Positions 7,125-16,384 are shown, numbered from the stretch's first letter. The stretch: 64,000 nt of DNA from Bacillota bacterium (GCA_021793645.1 JAJYSJ010000005.1:1-64000), one strand, 5' to 3'. Numbers and translations are program-made. Notes: generated by a model not told the origin, from the sequence alone.

Positions 7125-9266
7125 CTACGTCGGTTTGCCTGCGGCTGTTTCCAGCTGAACCGCAGTAGCTAGCGCGCACCGTGTCTCCTCGAAGTGAGCA
7201 GCTTGATGTGCCACCATATCAGGCACATTGGCGAATCGCGGATCAGCGCGGTGCACCGTTAGTTCAAAGTGACCTCCATGAACGAGTAGATAGTCCCGTT
7301 GGACCATCTGCCGCAAGGCGCGTCGTATGCTCACACGCGGTCTGGAAGCGAGATCCGGGCACAGGAACGCCCCCTTCGGCAGACTTTCGATCGCAGCTAG
7401 CGCCTTAGCCTGGATCTCTTCCTCATCCACGGGTCTCCCGGCGTCCAACAGCACCCTCGCAAGCACCTGACTTACTGTCACTGGCCGAGCAGCGAGCAGG
7501 GCCGGCCGTGGGTCCTGGCTTGGAACCGCAGCGACAAACCGAAGCAGCATACGCATTCGGCCGGAGGTAAACGGGTCGTAGCTCGTAGCGGCCAAGTAGA
7601 CCCGCTCGGCCAGCGGCCACAGAAGATTGTATGAGGCGCGAAAGGGCGAGAGCCTGCCACTGTCCGTATACCGGCCCTCCGGTGTAAGGTAGAGGGTCTC
7701 TCCCTGTCGCAGGACTTCTTCAAGGGTCTCAAGCTGCTGCTCGATGCGGCCCCGCACTCCCTTTCTCACCTCGGAGCGATACGGCTCTTTCAGGGTGGAG
7801 AACGCCAGCATGATTTGAGCAGAGCCCATTAGCCGCGCCCGCCAAACGTCCCGCAGGTGAAGGCCGGCTGCCGCCGCCTTCGCGTGCGGCAGTGCCCAGA
7901 GGGCATCGGTTGTGAAGACATCGCTGAGCGAGAGGTTGCCATGGCGTCGGTAGACTTCATAAGCCAGGCTGACGAAGGGGCGCGTACGCGGCATGTTTTC
8001 GATCGGGCGCACCCCTAACAGCCAGACGATGCGGGCAACACTCGTGGAAGCCAGCATGCGGCCGAAGGGTCCAGGCGTGCGCGTTGCAAGGAACCCCGGC
8101 TCGAAGATACGTTCAGAGCCTGCGGAATACACCGCGCGCCCTACGGGACTGGACCGGAAGAGGACCTGCGGGACCACCATCCCGTCGAGGTCATGACCGT
8201 GATTTGCGACGACAAGGGTCGCGCCGCGTTTGCGAGGCAGCCGTCCCCACACCCGCACTCGGTAGCACGTCCCGACATAGACCCGCAGGATCTGGACGAC
8301 CAACAGGCGCAGGGCAGTGTCCCTAAATGAGTTCCTGTGCCGCGAGCGTACGCCAAGGACGATGAAGGATCCAAAGAGGGTCACGAGGCCCGATGTGAGG
8401 AAAAGCGCGCGATAGCCCGCCGCTGGGTGCTGGTAGTGGAGAATTAGCCACCCCCCCACCGCTGGCGCGAGCACAAGAGGCAGGTTTGAGGCAATCCCCC
8501 AGATGCCAAGGTCCCGCGCCACATTGCGAAGATCCGGGATGGACTCTAGCGCGAGCGCCCAGTCCACTGAGAGGTACGCTCCGTACCCGAGGCCATAAAG
8601 AATGGCGAACAGCAGGATGAGGTTCTGGTCCGGGACGAGCGCGAAGGCGCCAGCGGCAATGGCCATCGGAATGCCCGCAAAAAAGACGATGCCGGGTCGG
8701 TCGGAGCGATCGGAAAGGGCGCCCAGCAGGATGGAGGAGGCGACGGCCCCGACGAGCGCCAGCCCTCCAATCAGCGCAGTGCTTGTGGCCGGACTCGATA
8801 CGTGCATCACGTCCTGGAAGAAGTAGAGGACGAACGTCATCAGCAGCGTCTGGCCGAACATGACGGCGAAGCGCGCGAAGAACACCAAAAGGAAGTCCCG
8901 GCGATTGCGGATCTTCGCCCGTACCGAGGATGACCCCCCGCGTCTGTCGCCGAAAGCCGATGCGCTGTAGACAGCCCCGATCGCTGCGGTCATCGCCATC
9001 GCGAAGTAGGCGGTGCGTCCCGGCGCGATGCCTGCAACCGCAAGGCCGCCGATCGTTCCCAGCAAACTCGCCACACCCATGTAGCCTGATGCCGTGCCCC
9101 ACTGGTCCTGCGGCACCATGTCCGGCATCATCGCCTGGTACGCAGCACCTGCGACATTCTGGCCGAAGACCGCTAGGAGAAACCCGCCAGCCAGCGTATA
9201 GAGACTGCTTGCCCCGCTGATCACCAGCAGGCCGACGATGTTCACTCCCGTACCCCACAAAAGCAT
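7125..9266 (-). CDS. MFS transporter fused to PlsC-type acyltransferase (main part, frameshifted)
   Basis: This frame encodes 713 residues but is only the larger piece of a longer gene. Residues 1-310 are the second to twelfth membrane helices of a major facilitator transporter. A cytoplasmic domain follows with the acyltransferase HX4D motif (NHGHDLD, about residue 350) and an LTPEGRYTDSGRLSPF block (about 545-560), as in lysophospholipid acyltransferases. About 130 further residues are of unknown fold. Just upstream in this frame lies the MFS motif A (STDRTRRRGGQRRP), while the first two helices lie in another frame (9242-9511), so the gene carries a frameshift near 9300-9320. The layout recalls LplT-Aas, where a flippase and an acyltransferase recycle lysophospholipid. 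That role is inference. Either a sequencing error or true decay could explain the shift. Confidence 0.7.
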   Translation of the reverse strand: MLLWGTGVNIVGLLVISGASSLYTLAGGFLLAVFGQNVAGAAYQAMMPDMVPQDQWGTASGYMGVASLLGTIGGLAVAGIAPGRTAYFAMAMTAAIGAVYSASAFGDRRGGSSSVRAKIRNRRDFLLVFFARFAVMFGQTLLMTFVLYFFQDVMHVSSPATSTALIGGLALVGAVASSILLGALSDRSDRPGIVFFAGIPMAIAAGAFALVPDQNLILLFAILYGLGYGAYLSVDWALALESIPDLRNVARDLGIWGIASNLPLVLAPAVGGWLILHYQHPAAGYRALFLTSGLVTLFGSFIVLGVRSRHRNSFRDTALRLLVVQILRVYVGTCYRVRVWGRLPRKRGATLVVANHGHDLDGMVVPQVLFRSSPVGRAVYSAGSERIFEPGFLATRTPGPFGRMLASTSVARIVWLLGVRPIENMPRTRPFVSLAYEVYRRHGNLSLSDVFTTDALWALPHAKAAAAGLHLRDVWRARLMGSAQIMLAFSTLKEPYRSEVRKGVRGRIEQQLETLEEVLRQGETLYLTPEGRYTDSGRLSPFRASYNLLWPLAERVYLAATSYDPFTSGRMRMLLRFVAAVPSQDPRPALLAARPVTVSQVLARVLLDAGRPVDEEEIQAKALAAIESLPKGAFLCPDLASRPRVSIRRALRQMVQRDYLLVHGGHFELTVHRADPRFANVPDMVAHQAAHFEETRCALATAVQLETAAGKPT

Positions 9267-9511
9267 CGGCCGACGCTGACCACCGCGACGGCGAGTGCGA
9301 TCGGTGGAAGCACCATGGCGACGACAGCGCCAAGCACTGCGAGGCGTGCCAGCACGAGCGTGTGACTGCCGTAGGCTAGACGATCCAGTGCCATCGGGAT
9401 GACGATGGTCAGCAGCGCAGCGCCCTGGAAGTTCAGCGAGAACCAGTAGGCGGACAGGGCGATCTGTTGACGCGCAGGAATGCGCTGCGACGCCCCATCA
9501 CGGTTCGCCAT
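9242..9511 (-). pseudogene. N-terminal piece of the frameshifted MFS transporter
   Basis: The true start of the MFS-acyltransferase gene: ATG at 9511 with an AAAGGTG nine bases upstream. It encodes the first two transmembrane helices (SAYWFSLNFQGAALLTIVIP and LVLARLAVLGAVVAMVLPPIA). In family members this leads directly to motif A (G-x-L-S-D-R). Here motif A continues only after a change of frame, into the frame that starts at 9266. A small deletion or insertion near 9300-9320 would join the two. Confidence 0.65.
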
Positions 9512-9611
9512 GCCAAGTCACCTTTGCTGTGCAGCGGATACGAGGTATTAATTGATATTACGGCAACCGTATGGACTTTCCTGTAGGACGTCAACCAAGG
9601 GCTCTTTGCTT

Positions 9612-11465
9612 CTACGCGAGGTCTGGAGTCCGCGCCGTACCCGCGTCGGACTTCGCCGCCATCTGCTCATCGCCAATCTGTCGCGCCAGTCGTTCGATCA
9701 GTTCCTGTGGCCCGAGTGCAGTCAAGTCATCGCCCAACTCAAGCCGCGTAGCACCGCGCGGGACGATGCGCTGCCCAGCCCGCTCAAGGCCGATGATCAG
9801 CAGTTCGCGAGGCAGTGCAAGCTGCGCCAGCGTTCTCCCTGCCGTCTGCGGCGAGTGGACGTGCAGGCTGGCCACCTGGGCGCCTGCGACGCCGCCCGAA
9901 AGCATCTCCAGCACCAAGGGGGCACGTGCCATCGCTTCCAGCACCAGCACCGGCGCACGGTCCGGTGCGAAGCAGCCGATGCCTTCCTGGGCCAGCGACT
10001 CGCTCTCCTCGGGCGGCGCCAGGGCCACGACGCGCGGCACTGCGAAGGCGGTGTGCGCAATGCGGCAGAGGGCGGCGTTCTCTGCTGGGTCTTCGCCCAG
10101 GGCGAGCAGTGCCGCCGCCTGCTCCGCGCCAGCCATGCGCAGCGACCGTTCGAGATTGACCTCGACCTTTGCGCCCTCCACACCCGGCGGTGCCTCAGCA
10201 GGCTCGCCCAGCCAAACTACTCGCTCTCCGCGCTCTCGCAAGTGGGCCGCCGCCAGCGCAGACCAAGCAGAGCCGCCGCGCACGATCACGCCGTGCCGTT
10301 TGGCAGCGGCATGCGGCATGAAGCGCTGCGCGATCGCCGGCCAGACAAGCGACGTCGCGATGCTCATCAAGACGATCGCTGTCATCGTGCCCTGCGAAAT
10401 TGCATGTGCCTGCTCGGCAACTGTCGCTCCCGCGATCGTCACCGTAAGTCGCGTTGTCAGGAGAAAGGCACCGGACGTCGCCGCCCGCCAAGGCATTACG
10501 AAGCGCAGCAATAATCCTGGCAACAGCGAGGCAGCACTTGCAAGGACAAACAGCGCAAGCGCGAGCAGCATCGAGGAGGGCTGTGCGAGGAACAGTCGCA
10601 TGTTCAGTCCTGCGCCGACGAGGATGAAGAATACGGGGATGAAAAATCCGTAGCCGATGCCGTCAAGCGTGGTGCGCAGCTGATCGGACTCCTGTCCGGC
10701 GATGGCGGCGGCGATCACGCCCGCGAGAAAGCTTCCCAGCACGGCTTGTATGCCGATCAACTGCGAGAGGGCGAGAAACAGAACAATCAACGCAAAGGCG
10801 CCGCGCACCCCGACCTGCGCCGCCTCGCTCTCGGCGCGTTGCCAAAGCCGGCGCAGACTGGGTGCAAACCGCAGCAGCACGGCAGCCAGTGCAAAGAGCG
10901 CCAGCCCCAGCATGAGGCGCGGTGCGGTCCCCGAGCGTATGCCGATATCGACCGTCACGAGCAGCATGCTGAGAAAGTCGAGAAGCACCGCAGTTGCCAG
11001 CACCGACTGGCCGAATGCCGTCTGCAGAACTCCGCGTTCCTTCAGAACCGGCACCGTGACCGTTAGTGCGGTCGAGCCGATGATGAAGCCAACGATGGGC
11101 TGAGTATGCATGCCAAGGGCTGAGAGCAACTGCGTCGCACCAAGCGACAGCAGCAGTACCCCAAGGTAGATGCTCAGTGCAACCCAGGCGCGCCTTTTGC
11201 CCACCTTTCCGGCCCCAAGGAAGAGGCCGAGGTCGAGTTCGAGGCCCGAAAGAAACATCAGATAGGAAAGACCGAAGAGCGACAAGAATGCGAGGATTCG
11301 CGTTTCGGGGATGATCCCGAAGCCCGTGCGGCCGAAGATCATGCCAGCGAAGAGTTCGCCGACTACCACAGGGATGCGCCAGCGGCGCACTCGGCTGAGC
11401 AGAAGCGGAACTGCCAGAGCGAGCAGCAGGAGGAGCACCATGGGATACCAGCTGCTGCCTGCCAT
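9612..11465 (-). CDS. KefC/CPA2-type cation:proton antiporter with TrkA-like tail
   Basis: 617 residues. The first ~385 form about twelve membrane helices of the monovalent cation:proton antiporter-2 family (GELFAGMIFGRTGFGIIPET near the N-terminus, FLSGLELDL in helix 3, a GSFLAGVIAA segment). The C-terminal ~220 residues start with HGVIVRGGSAWSALAAAHL, which resembles a degenerate nucleotide-binding RCK_N fold: the usual GxGxxG is not preserved. A RCK_C/TrkA_C-like segment follows (ELLIIGLERAGQRIVPRGATRLELGDDLTALG). It probably exchanges K+ or Na+ for H+ in pH or osmotic control. It stands alone, about 100 bases downstream of the MFS gene's 5' end on the same strand. Confidence 0.85.
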   Translation of the reverse strand: MAGSSWYPMVLLLLLALAVPLLLSRVRRWRIPVVVGELFAGMIFGRTGFGIIPETRILAFLSLFGLSYLMFLSGLELDLGLFLGAGKVGKRRAWVALSIYLGVLLLSLGATQLLSALGMHTQPIVGFIIGSTALTVTVPVLKERGVLQTAFGQSVLATAVLLDFLSMLLVTVDIGIRSGTAPRLMLGLALFALAAVLLRFAPSLRRLWQRAESEAAQVGVRGAFALIVLFLALSQLIGIQAVLGSFLAGVIAAAIAGQESDQLRTTLDGIGYGFFIPVFFILVGAGLNMRLFLAQPSSMLLALALFVLASAASLLPGLLLRFVMPWRAATSGAFLLTTRLTVTIAGATVAEQAHAISQGTMTAIVLMSIATSLVWPAIAQRFMPHAAAKRHGVIVRGGSAWSALAAAHLRERGERVVWLGEPAEAPPGVEGAKVEVNLERSLRMAGAEQAAALLALGEDPAENAALCRIAHTAFAVPRVVALAPPEESESLAQEGIGCFAPDRAPVLVLEAMARAPLVLEMLSGGVAGAQVASLHVHSPQTAGRTLAQLALPRELLIIGLERAGQRIVPRGATRLELGDDLTALGPQELIERLARQIGDEQMAAKSDAGTARTPDLA

Positions 11466-11680
11466 TGCCGCACCTCCCGATCCGTCTTGGGACCCTCAGT
11501 CGCAACATCGCACATTCGACAAGCGCCGCGGACCCCACCTGCTGCTGTGCTCGCCTCAGCCAGAACCGCAGAATGCCCTCGAAGGTCTTGCCGACGCGCA
11601 CTTTCCGGCTCTGCCCTGCCGAGTACTGAATACGCAAGGGGCGGGCGTCCCAGCCGCCCGCCTCCTACTATATCAAGTGG

Positions 11681-12334
11681 TCACGACGGCCAGCGCGCTG
11701 GGTCGTCCACATACACCCCGTCTCGCCAGAGGAGCAAAAATTCCTGCGCTATGCCCTGGATGAATTGCGCACGGGCGATGCTTCGCCCGAGTCTCCCGTC
11801 TCCCCTGTCCCTCATCGTTCGCGAACGCCTGATCAGGCGGCCAAGACTGCCGCCAGCTTGGCGCAGGTACATGGCAAGCGCCGCCTGCGCATCGCCAAGC
11901 GGCTCCGCTCCCAGTACGATCGCTCCCCAGTGCAGTCGCTCGTTCCAGTACACTCCGCAGCACACGCGCGTGATGCGGTGCAGTGCTGCTGCATGCTCCA
12001 ACAGACTCGTCATCTCGAAGCCTCCAGCCCGCACTTCCGGCGCCCCAGGCTGCAACGGGCTCGCCACCATCGCGGATGCCGCCAGATGCCTCTTCACTTC
12101 CTCGACCTCGATGCCGGGAAGATCGACGCGCAATGCGGTATCCCATCCCGTTCCTTCATACATCCGGTAGACATCTCCCTGCACCTCGCGCACAATGAGC
12201 CGCGCAGTGCCGTCAGGATAGCCTTTGCCCCAGAGCGCTCGCGCGTAGAGGGCACGGTGCCCGTCGCTTCCTACGCGTAAACTACGGGCGCAGAGCGCAC
12301 GCCCTTGTTCCGGAGGAAGCGGTAGAAACCACAT
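11681..12334 (-). CDS. Conserved-looking hypothetical protein
   Basis: 217 residues from ATG 12334, with GGGGGTGA just upstream; the frame is open further upstream but that part is low-complexity basic and not believable. The protein is soluble with no signal peptide, has a Val-Asp-Leu-Pro-Gly segment in the middle, and a C-terminal helical stretch (MYLRQAGGSLGRLIRRSRTMRDR). I do not recognise the family. It is divergent from azlC and is followed by a 215-base gap before the antiporter start, in which I see no other feature. Confidence 0.55.
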   Translation of the reverse strand: MWFLPLPPEQGRALCARSLRVGSDGHRALYARALWGKGYPDGTARLIVREVQGDVYRMYEGTGWDTALRVDLPGIEVEEVKRHLAASAMVASPLQPGAPEVRAGGFEMTSLLEHAAALHRITRVCCGVYWNERLHWGAIVLGAEPLGDAQAALAMYLRQAGGSLGRLIRRSRTMRDRGDGRLGRSIARAQFIQGIAQEFLLLWRDGVYVDDPARWPS

Positions 12335-12442
12335 CCCTTCACCCCCAAATGGAACTCTTGAGCCCCGCGGCCCGATCCTGTAGCATGTCCAGCATGACGC
12401 CGTCCGGCGCCCGCCATGCTGACTTCGCGGGAGATGGACCAA

Positions 12443-13117
12443 ATGCCGCCGCGACTCGCCCGGATCGTCGACACCCGTGCCTTGCCGATTGCGCTGGGCT
12501 ACCTGCCGGTGGCCTTTGCGTTCGGCCTTGCCGCTGTCGCCCTGCATGCGCCAGCCTGGTTTCCGATCCTTCTTTCGCTCCTCCTGTACGCTGGCGCCAG
12601 CCAGTTTGCAGCGCTGCATCTGGTGGCGACCGGAGCGCCATTGGTCGCGAGCGTACTAGCCATTTGGCTGATCAACCTGCGCATGGCTCTCGAATCCTTG
12701 TCCTTCTTCCGCCGGGCTGGCTGGTCGCGGCGGCCGCGCGCTCTCGCGCTTTGGCTCACCGACGAGACGTTCGTCGCCGCAAGCCTTGGCCCTGCGCCTC
12801 AGCCCTGGGAATTCCTCCGTCTGGCTTGGCTGCCGTACTCTGCATGGGTAGCCGGGACCGCCCTCGGCGCCCTGCTGGGTGGCATCTTGCCCAGTCTTTT
12901 GCGAGACGCCTTTGGAATTTCGATCGATGCGCTGTTTCTCACCCTGCTGGTCAGCACCCTGCGCCAGGAGCCTAGCGCAGTCTGGTCCGCGCTCTGCGGC
13001 GCTGCCGCCGCTCTGCTCGCTCAGCCGTTGGGGGGGTGGTCGCTGCTGGTGGGCATGGGGACTGGGGCCATCGCGCACCTGCTCATCGCGCCCAAAGTGA
13101 AGGAGACGCGGCCATGA
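12443..13117 (+). CDS. azlC: AzlC family branched-chain amino acid exporter, large subunit
   Basis: 224 residues. It is the large permease subunit of the AzlCD exporter (branched-chain amino acids and analogues). It shows the family's LGYLPVAFAFG first helix, the GASQFAAL motif and the NLRMALESLSFF segment. Six to seven hydrophobic helices follow through the C-terminus. ATG 12443 is chosen because GGGAG lies nine bases upstream; ATG 12434 and 12416 are in frame alternatives without a good ribosome binding site. Its stop overlaps the azlD start (ATGA). Confidence 0.87.
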   Translation: MPPRLARIVDTRALPIALGYLPVAFAFGLAAVALHAPAWFPILLSLLLYAGASQFAALHLVATGAPLVASVLAIWLINLRMALESLSFFRRAGWSRRPRALALWLTDETFVAASLGPAPQPWEFLRLAWLPYSAWVAGTALGALLGGILPSLLRDAFGISIDALFLTLLVSTLRQEPSAVWSALCGAAAALLAQPLGGWSLLVGMGTGAIAHLLIAPKVKETRP

Positions 13118-13431
13118 GCGGCGCGCGTCTTCTACTGCTCGTCTTCGGCGCCGCTCTTGGTACGGCGCTGCTTCGCTATCTTCCCGCGTTCTTCGCAGAC
13201 CGTCCGGCCCACCGACACCTCGAGCGGCTGCTGCAGGGTGTGCCGGCCGCGGCCCTCGGAGCCCTGCTCGTCCAGAGCGCTCCGACGGCATTGCCGCCGG
13301 GACATCTCCTGACAACCATCGCTGCCCTCAGCGTCGCCATCGTGCTCTCCCTGCGGCCAGGCGGGGTGCTCTGGCCGGTCGCCGGAGCCGTGGCAGTCGC
13401 CGCATTCGGCCTCTTCCTGCACCTACCCTAG
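13114..13431 (+). CDS. azlD: AzlD family branched-chain amino acid exporter, small subunit
   Basis: 105 residues, with four hydrophobic segments and the AzlD-like start LGTALLRYLPAFF followed by ERLLQGVPAAALGALLVQS. It overlaps azlC by four bases (ATGA), so the two subunits are translationally coupled. Its 3' end overlaps the end of the convergent aldehyde-dehydrogenase-like gene by four bases. Confidence 0.87.
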   Translation: MSGARLLLLVFGAALGTALLRYLPAFFADRPAHRHLERLLQGVPAAALGALLVQSAPTALPPGHLLTTIAALSVAIVLSLRPGGVLWPVAGAVAVAAFGLFLHLP

Positions 13432-14882
13432 ACACCGCCCAAGTACCAGCCCGTCCCGCTTGGAGGCGCCCGAAAGGCGGTGCGCTGCGTAGTGAAGTCC
13501 TCTTGGCGCCACGTTGTCCAATGCGGGTCGCCGAGCGCCTCAGCGAGGTTCCAGCTGTCCTGCCAGATGTCTCTGCCGGGAAACTCGGAATCCAGGCGGC
13601 TTTGGTGAACGCCCTGCACGCCGAACACGCCGACGGGCCCAGTGCTCGGCACTGCGGCCAGAGCCGCATCAGCGTCCTGCGCTTCGTGCACCAGCAGGAT
13701 AGGTCCCGCAACGTCGCGCCGCCAAGCAGACATTTCAGGGCTCAAACCGACTAGCAGTGCCGGCTGGAGGTAGAAACCACCCGCCAGACGCATATCCTCG
13801 CCCCGTGTGCCCCCATAGACGAGTGTTGCACCCTGTGTGCGCGCTGCGGCGATTTCCGCCTCCACGACCTCGCGCTGACCTTCGGATGCCACGGGGCCGA
13901 GTTCGCAGTCTGGGTCAATCGGGTTCCCTAAGGTGAGGCTGGATGCGCGGGAGATGAGCTCCAGGACGAGGTGGTCGTGCAGCTTGCGCTGGGCAATGAT
14001 GCGCTGGAGACCCCAGGGTAGCGCGCCCTGACCATAGCAGGCGCCGATCATGGCATGGTCCGCTGCGATGGCAGGGTCGGCGCCGTTCAGCACCACGAGG
14101 GTGCCCTTTGCCGAAGGGCCGAAGCGGATCGGCCGTCCGTCGCGTGTAGCGCGCAGCCACCGCTGGTCGTCCATGCCGAGGTCTGCGACTACGAGATCCA
14201 CACCAGCTTCTGCCGCCAGCGCAGCGCCTGCATCCCTTCCACCGGACAGGACCTGCAGGACGCCTTGCGGCAGCCCGGCAGCGCGGGCCAGTTCTCCGAC
14301 GCGCAGCGCACTCAGCGGGGTGCGTACATCCGGGAGCACGATCACGCAGTTCCCAGCAGCCAGCGCGGGGGCGATGGCGCCGATCGCTGTTCGCAGCGGG
14401 GCGTGTGCACCCGCCGCCACAACCACGACCCCCAGCGGCACAGGCGTCGCAACCGCCTCCAGTGTGCGCCCGGCACGCCGCCAGCGGCCCTCGGAAGCTG
14501 CAGGCCGTTGCGCCTCTCGAAGTGCGAGCGCTGCGGCGTAGCGCACATCCCGCTGCGCCTCTCGTAGCGGACGCCCGCTGTCGCGCGCCTCAATCCGCGC
14601 CAGCACCAGGGCGTCCGCTGCAATCTGCTGCGAGAGAGCGACGATCCGCTCTATACGGTCTACGGCAGACATGCGCGTCCAGGGACCGTCATCCGCTGCC
14701 GCACGCGCGGCGCCAAGCGCCTGCAGGGCGTCCAGAGAACCGCATGTCGCAACCGTCGCGAGCGGAGCGCCGGTCGCTGGTTCGATCACTTCCCGGCGGC
14801 CGCCATCGGCGGCGGGCACAAGGCGTCCGTCGATCAGAAGAAGCTTCTCGCCATCTTGCAGCCAGCGGTCTCCGGCTTCCAA
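13428..14882 (-). CDS. Aldehyde-dehydrogenase-like protein without the catalytic Cys
   Basis: 484 residues, full length for the NAD-dependent ALDH superfamily, with family landmarks (EPATGAPLATVA, PLGVVVVAAGAHAPL, IAPALAAGNCVIVLPD, GAPLAG-like C-terminal segments, GNPIDPDCELGPVAS, GGFYLQPALLVG). In active enzymes the nucleophile sits in N-x-G-Q-x-C. The matching place here is CYGQGALPWGLQRI, so the Cys is Ala or Leu. The PWNFP block is AGAHAPL and the LELGGK glutamate block is LVVLNGA. I infer a pseudoenzyme or one with a changed reaction. It is the last gene of the alaS-mltG block, 20 bases after mltG, possibly co-transcribed. Confidence 0.75.
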   Translation of the reverse strand: MEAGDRWLQDGEKLLLIDGRLVPAADGGRREVIEPATGAPLATVATCGSLDALQALGAARAAADDGPWTRMSAVDRIERIVALSQQIAADALVLARIEARDSGRPLREAQRDVRYAAALALREAQRPAASEGRWRRAGRTLEAVATPVPLGVVVVAAGAHAPLRTAIGAIAPALAAGNCVIVLPDVRTPLSALRVGELARAAGLPQGVLQVLSGGRDAGAALAAEAGVDLVVADLGMDDQRWLRATRDGRPIRFGPSAKGTLVVLNGADPAIAADHAMIGACYGQGALPWGLQRIIAQRKLHDHLVLELISRASSLTLGNPIDPDCELGPVASEGQREVVEAEIAAARTQGATLVYGGTRGEDMRLAGGFYLQPALLVGLSPEMSAWRRDVAGPILLVHEAQDADAALAAVPSTGPVGVFGVQGVHQSRLDSEFPGRDIWQDSWNLAEALGDPHWTTWRQEDFTTQRTAFRAPPSGTGWYLGGV

Positions 14883-14902
14883 GAACTCACCTCTCCAAGG
14901 GG

Positions 14903-15928
14903 TTAGGGATGCGCACGTTCGGCAGCCAGCTGCTGCGCGTACGTGTTGCTGAAGATGTGGCTGCCATTAGGCAGGCCATAGAAGTAGAGATAGGTGACGT
15001 CGGCCGGGTGGAGCACGGCGAGGATCGACGGCAGACCCGGGTTGCAGATCGGGCCTGGCGGCAGCCCTTGATTGTAGTACGTGTTGTAGGGCGACGGGTA
15101 CTGTTCGTCCTTCAAGGAGACATACGTCAGGTGCCTGCCCATGGCATACGAGACCGTGGGGTCGGATTGCAGCGGCATGCCCTTATGCAGCCGGTTCAGG
15201 AAGACAGCCGCAATCTTCGGGCGCTCGCTTGCGATCCGTGCCTCTTCCTCTACAAGCGAGGCGATCGTCAGTACCTGGTTTGGCGTAAGGTGCTCCTTCG
15301 CCGCCAGCGCTCGCATCTGAGGCGTGAACTGGCGTTCCCACTCTGCAAACAGGATGTCCGCAACCTGGCTTGCGGACGCACCGTAGGGCAGCTCGTACGT
15401 CGACGGGAACGCATAGCCCTCGAGTCGATAGCGCACAGGGGCTCCTTGCTGCAAGAAGGGATTCGCGAAGTTCTTGGCCGCGGCGACAAAGGCGGACGCC
15501 GAAACAATGTGCTGCGCTTGGAGGCGAAAGGCGATGCCGGAGATCGTAAAGCCCTCTGGCACCGTCAATGTATGCGTTGCAACCGATCCCTCGACGAACT
15601 GGCGGAGAATCGCGGGTGCCGCATCGCGCCCAGTAAGTCGGTACGTCCCCGCCTGGATGTCGCTTGCGCTGTGACCCAGGTCCGCGTATAGCCTGAAGTA
15701 GAGAGCGCTGCGGATCACGCCGCGACGCTGCAGGCGCGCGGCGACGCTGCCCAGGGGTTCGCCTTTGTGAATCTGAAAAAGGACGAGCGGTGCGCGCGCG
15801 GAAACGGGATCTCCTCCCGTCGTCCAGAAGGATGCGACGTACACTCCAGCCACAACCATGAGCAGAACAAGGAGAAGGCCCAGGAGTCTTCCTGGGCCTC
15901 TTCTCCGAAGCATTGCAGACAGTTTCAT
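14903..15928 (-). CDS. mltG: Endolytic murein transglycosylase MltG
   Basis: 341 residues. It cuts nascent peptidoglycan strands at the membrane and so sets glycan length. There is one N-terminal membrane helix (LLGLLLVLLMVVAGVYVASFW, about 14-34). A LysM-like segment and the YceG domain follow: EGFTISGIAFRLQ, LEGYAFPSTYEL, and the catalytic region LTIASLVEEEARIASERPKIAAVFLNRL, with the conserved Glu in VEEEA. The YNTYYNQGLPPGPICNPG signature is near the C-terminus. Its position after DUF1292 matches yrrL in Bacillus. Confidence 0.95.
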   Translation of the reverse strand: MKLSAMLRRRGPGRLLGLLLVLLMVVAGVYVASFWTTGGDPVSARAPLVLFQIHKGEPLGSVAARLQRRGVIRSALYFRLYADLGHSASDIQAGTYRLTGRDAAPAILRQFVEGSVATHTLTVPEGFTISGIAFRLQAQHIVSASAFVAAAKNFANPFLQQGAPVRYRLEGYAFPSTYELPYGASASQVADILFAEWERQFTPQMRALAAKEHLTPNQVLTIASLVEEEARIASERPKIAAVFLNRLHKGMPLQSDPTVSYAMGRHLTYVSLKDEQYPSPYNTYYNQGLPPGPICNPGLPSILAVLHPADVTYLYFYGLPNGSHIFSNTYAQQLAAERAHP

Positions 15929-15984
15929 CGGCCCCCACCGCCCGAAAGCGCTTCGTTTCTACTACGATTCGCTCCGATTCGGCG

Positions 15985-16365
15985 CTATTCCTCGTCCTCT
16001 GCCTCGTCAGTCGCGTCCTCTTCGTCGAGGAGTTCTTCCCAGGCGGTCGCGACGCGCTCGAACTCGGCCTCGTCATCGATGTCGACGAGCACTTCGTTGC
16101 CCTCGGCGTCCTCTTCCATGCGCAGGATGACGGCTTCATCAGCCTCTTCGTCGTCTCCCTCGCCCGCTGGGATCAGGATGGCGTACTCGTTCTCCTCGAC
16201 CTCGATGACGTCGAGGAGCGCGAACTGGTGCTCCTTGCCCTCTTCGTCGACCAGGGTAATGACCTCATCCTCTGCGATGTGGTCATGCTCGTGGTCATGC
16301 TCGTGGTCGTGCTCGTGGTGGTGCGTGTGCTCGTCCTTGTGCTCGCGGTCCGGGTAATCAGCCAT
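15985..16365 (-). CDS. DUF1292 protein with His/Asp/Glu-rich N-terminus
   Basis: 126 residues from ATG 16365, with GAAAGGAAG upstream; a start at 16401 would lie inside ruvX. After ~15 residues a HEHDHEHDHEHDH run is encoded by near-perfect 12-base repeats. The DUF1292 domain follows (EVITLVDEEGKEHQFALLDVIEVEENEYAILIP) and then a very acidic tail ending in DEAEDEE. It is the yrzB equivalent of Bacillus, found between ruvX and mltG. The core function is unknown. The His-rich run is not typical of the family as I know it and could bind divalent metal; that is inference. Confidence 0.88.
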   Translation of the reverse strand: MADYPDREHKDEHTHHHEHDHEHDHEHDHIAEDEVITLVDEEGKEHQFALLDVIEVEENEYAILIPAGEGDDEEADEAVILRMEEDAEGNEVLVDIDDEAEFERVATAWEELLDEEDATDEAEDEE

Positions 16366-16384
16366 GCTAGACTTCCTTTCTCGG

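Noticed and set aside
14405-15691. 428-residue plus-strand open frame opposite the ALDH-like gene and mltG
   Set aside because: Antisense to two clearly conserved genes, Arg-rich, with no ribosome binding site; a high-GC shadow frame.
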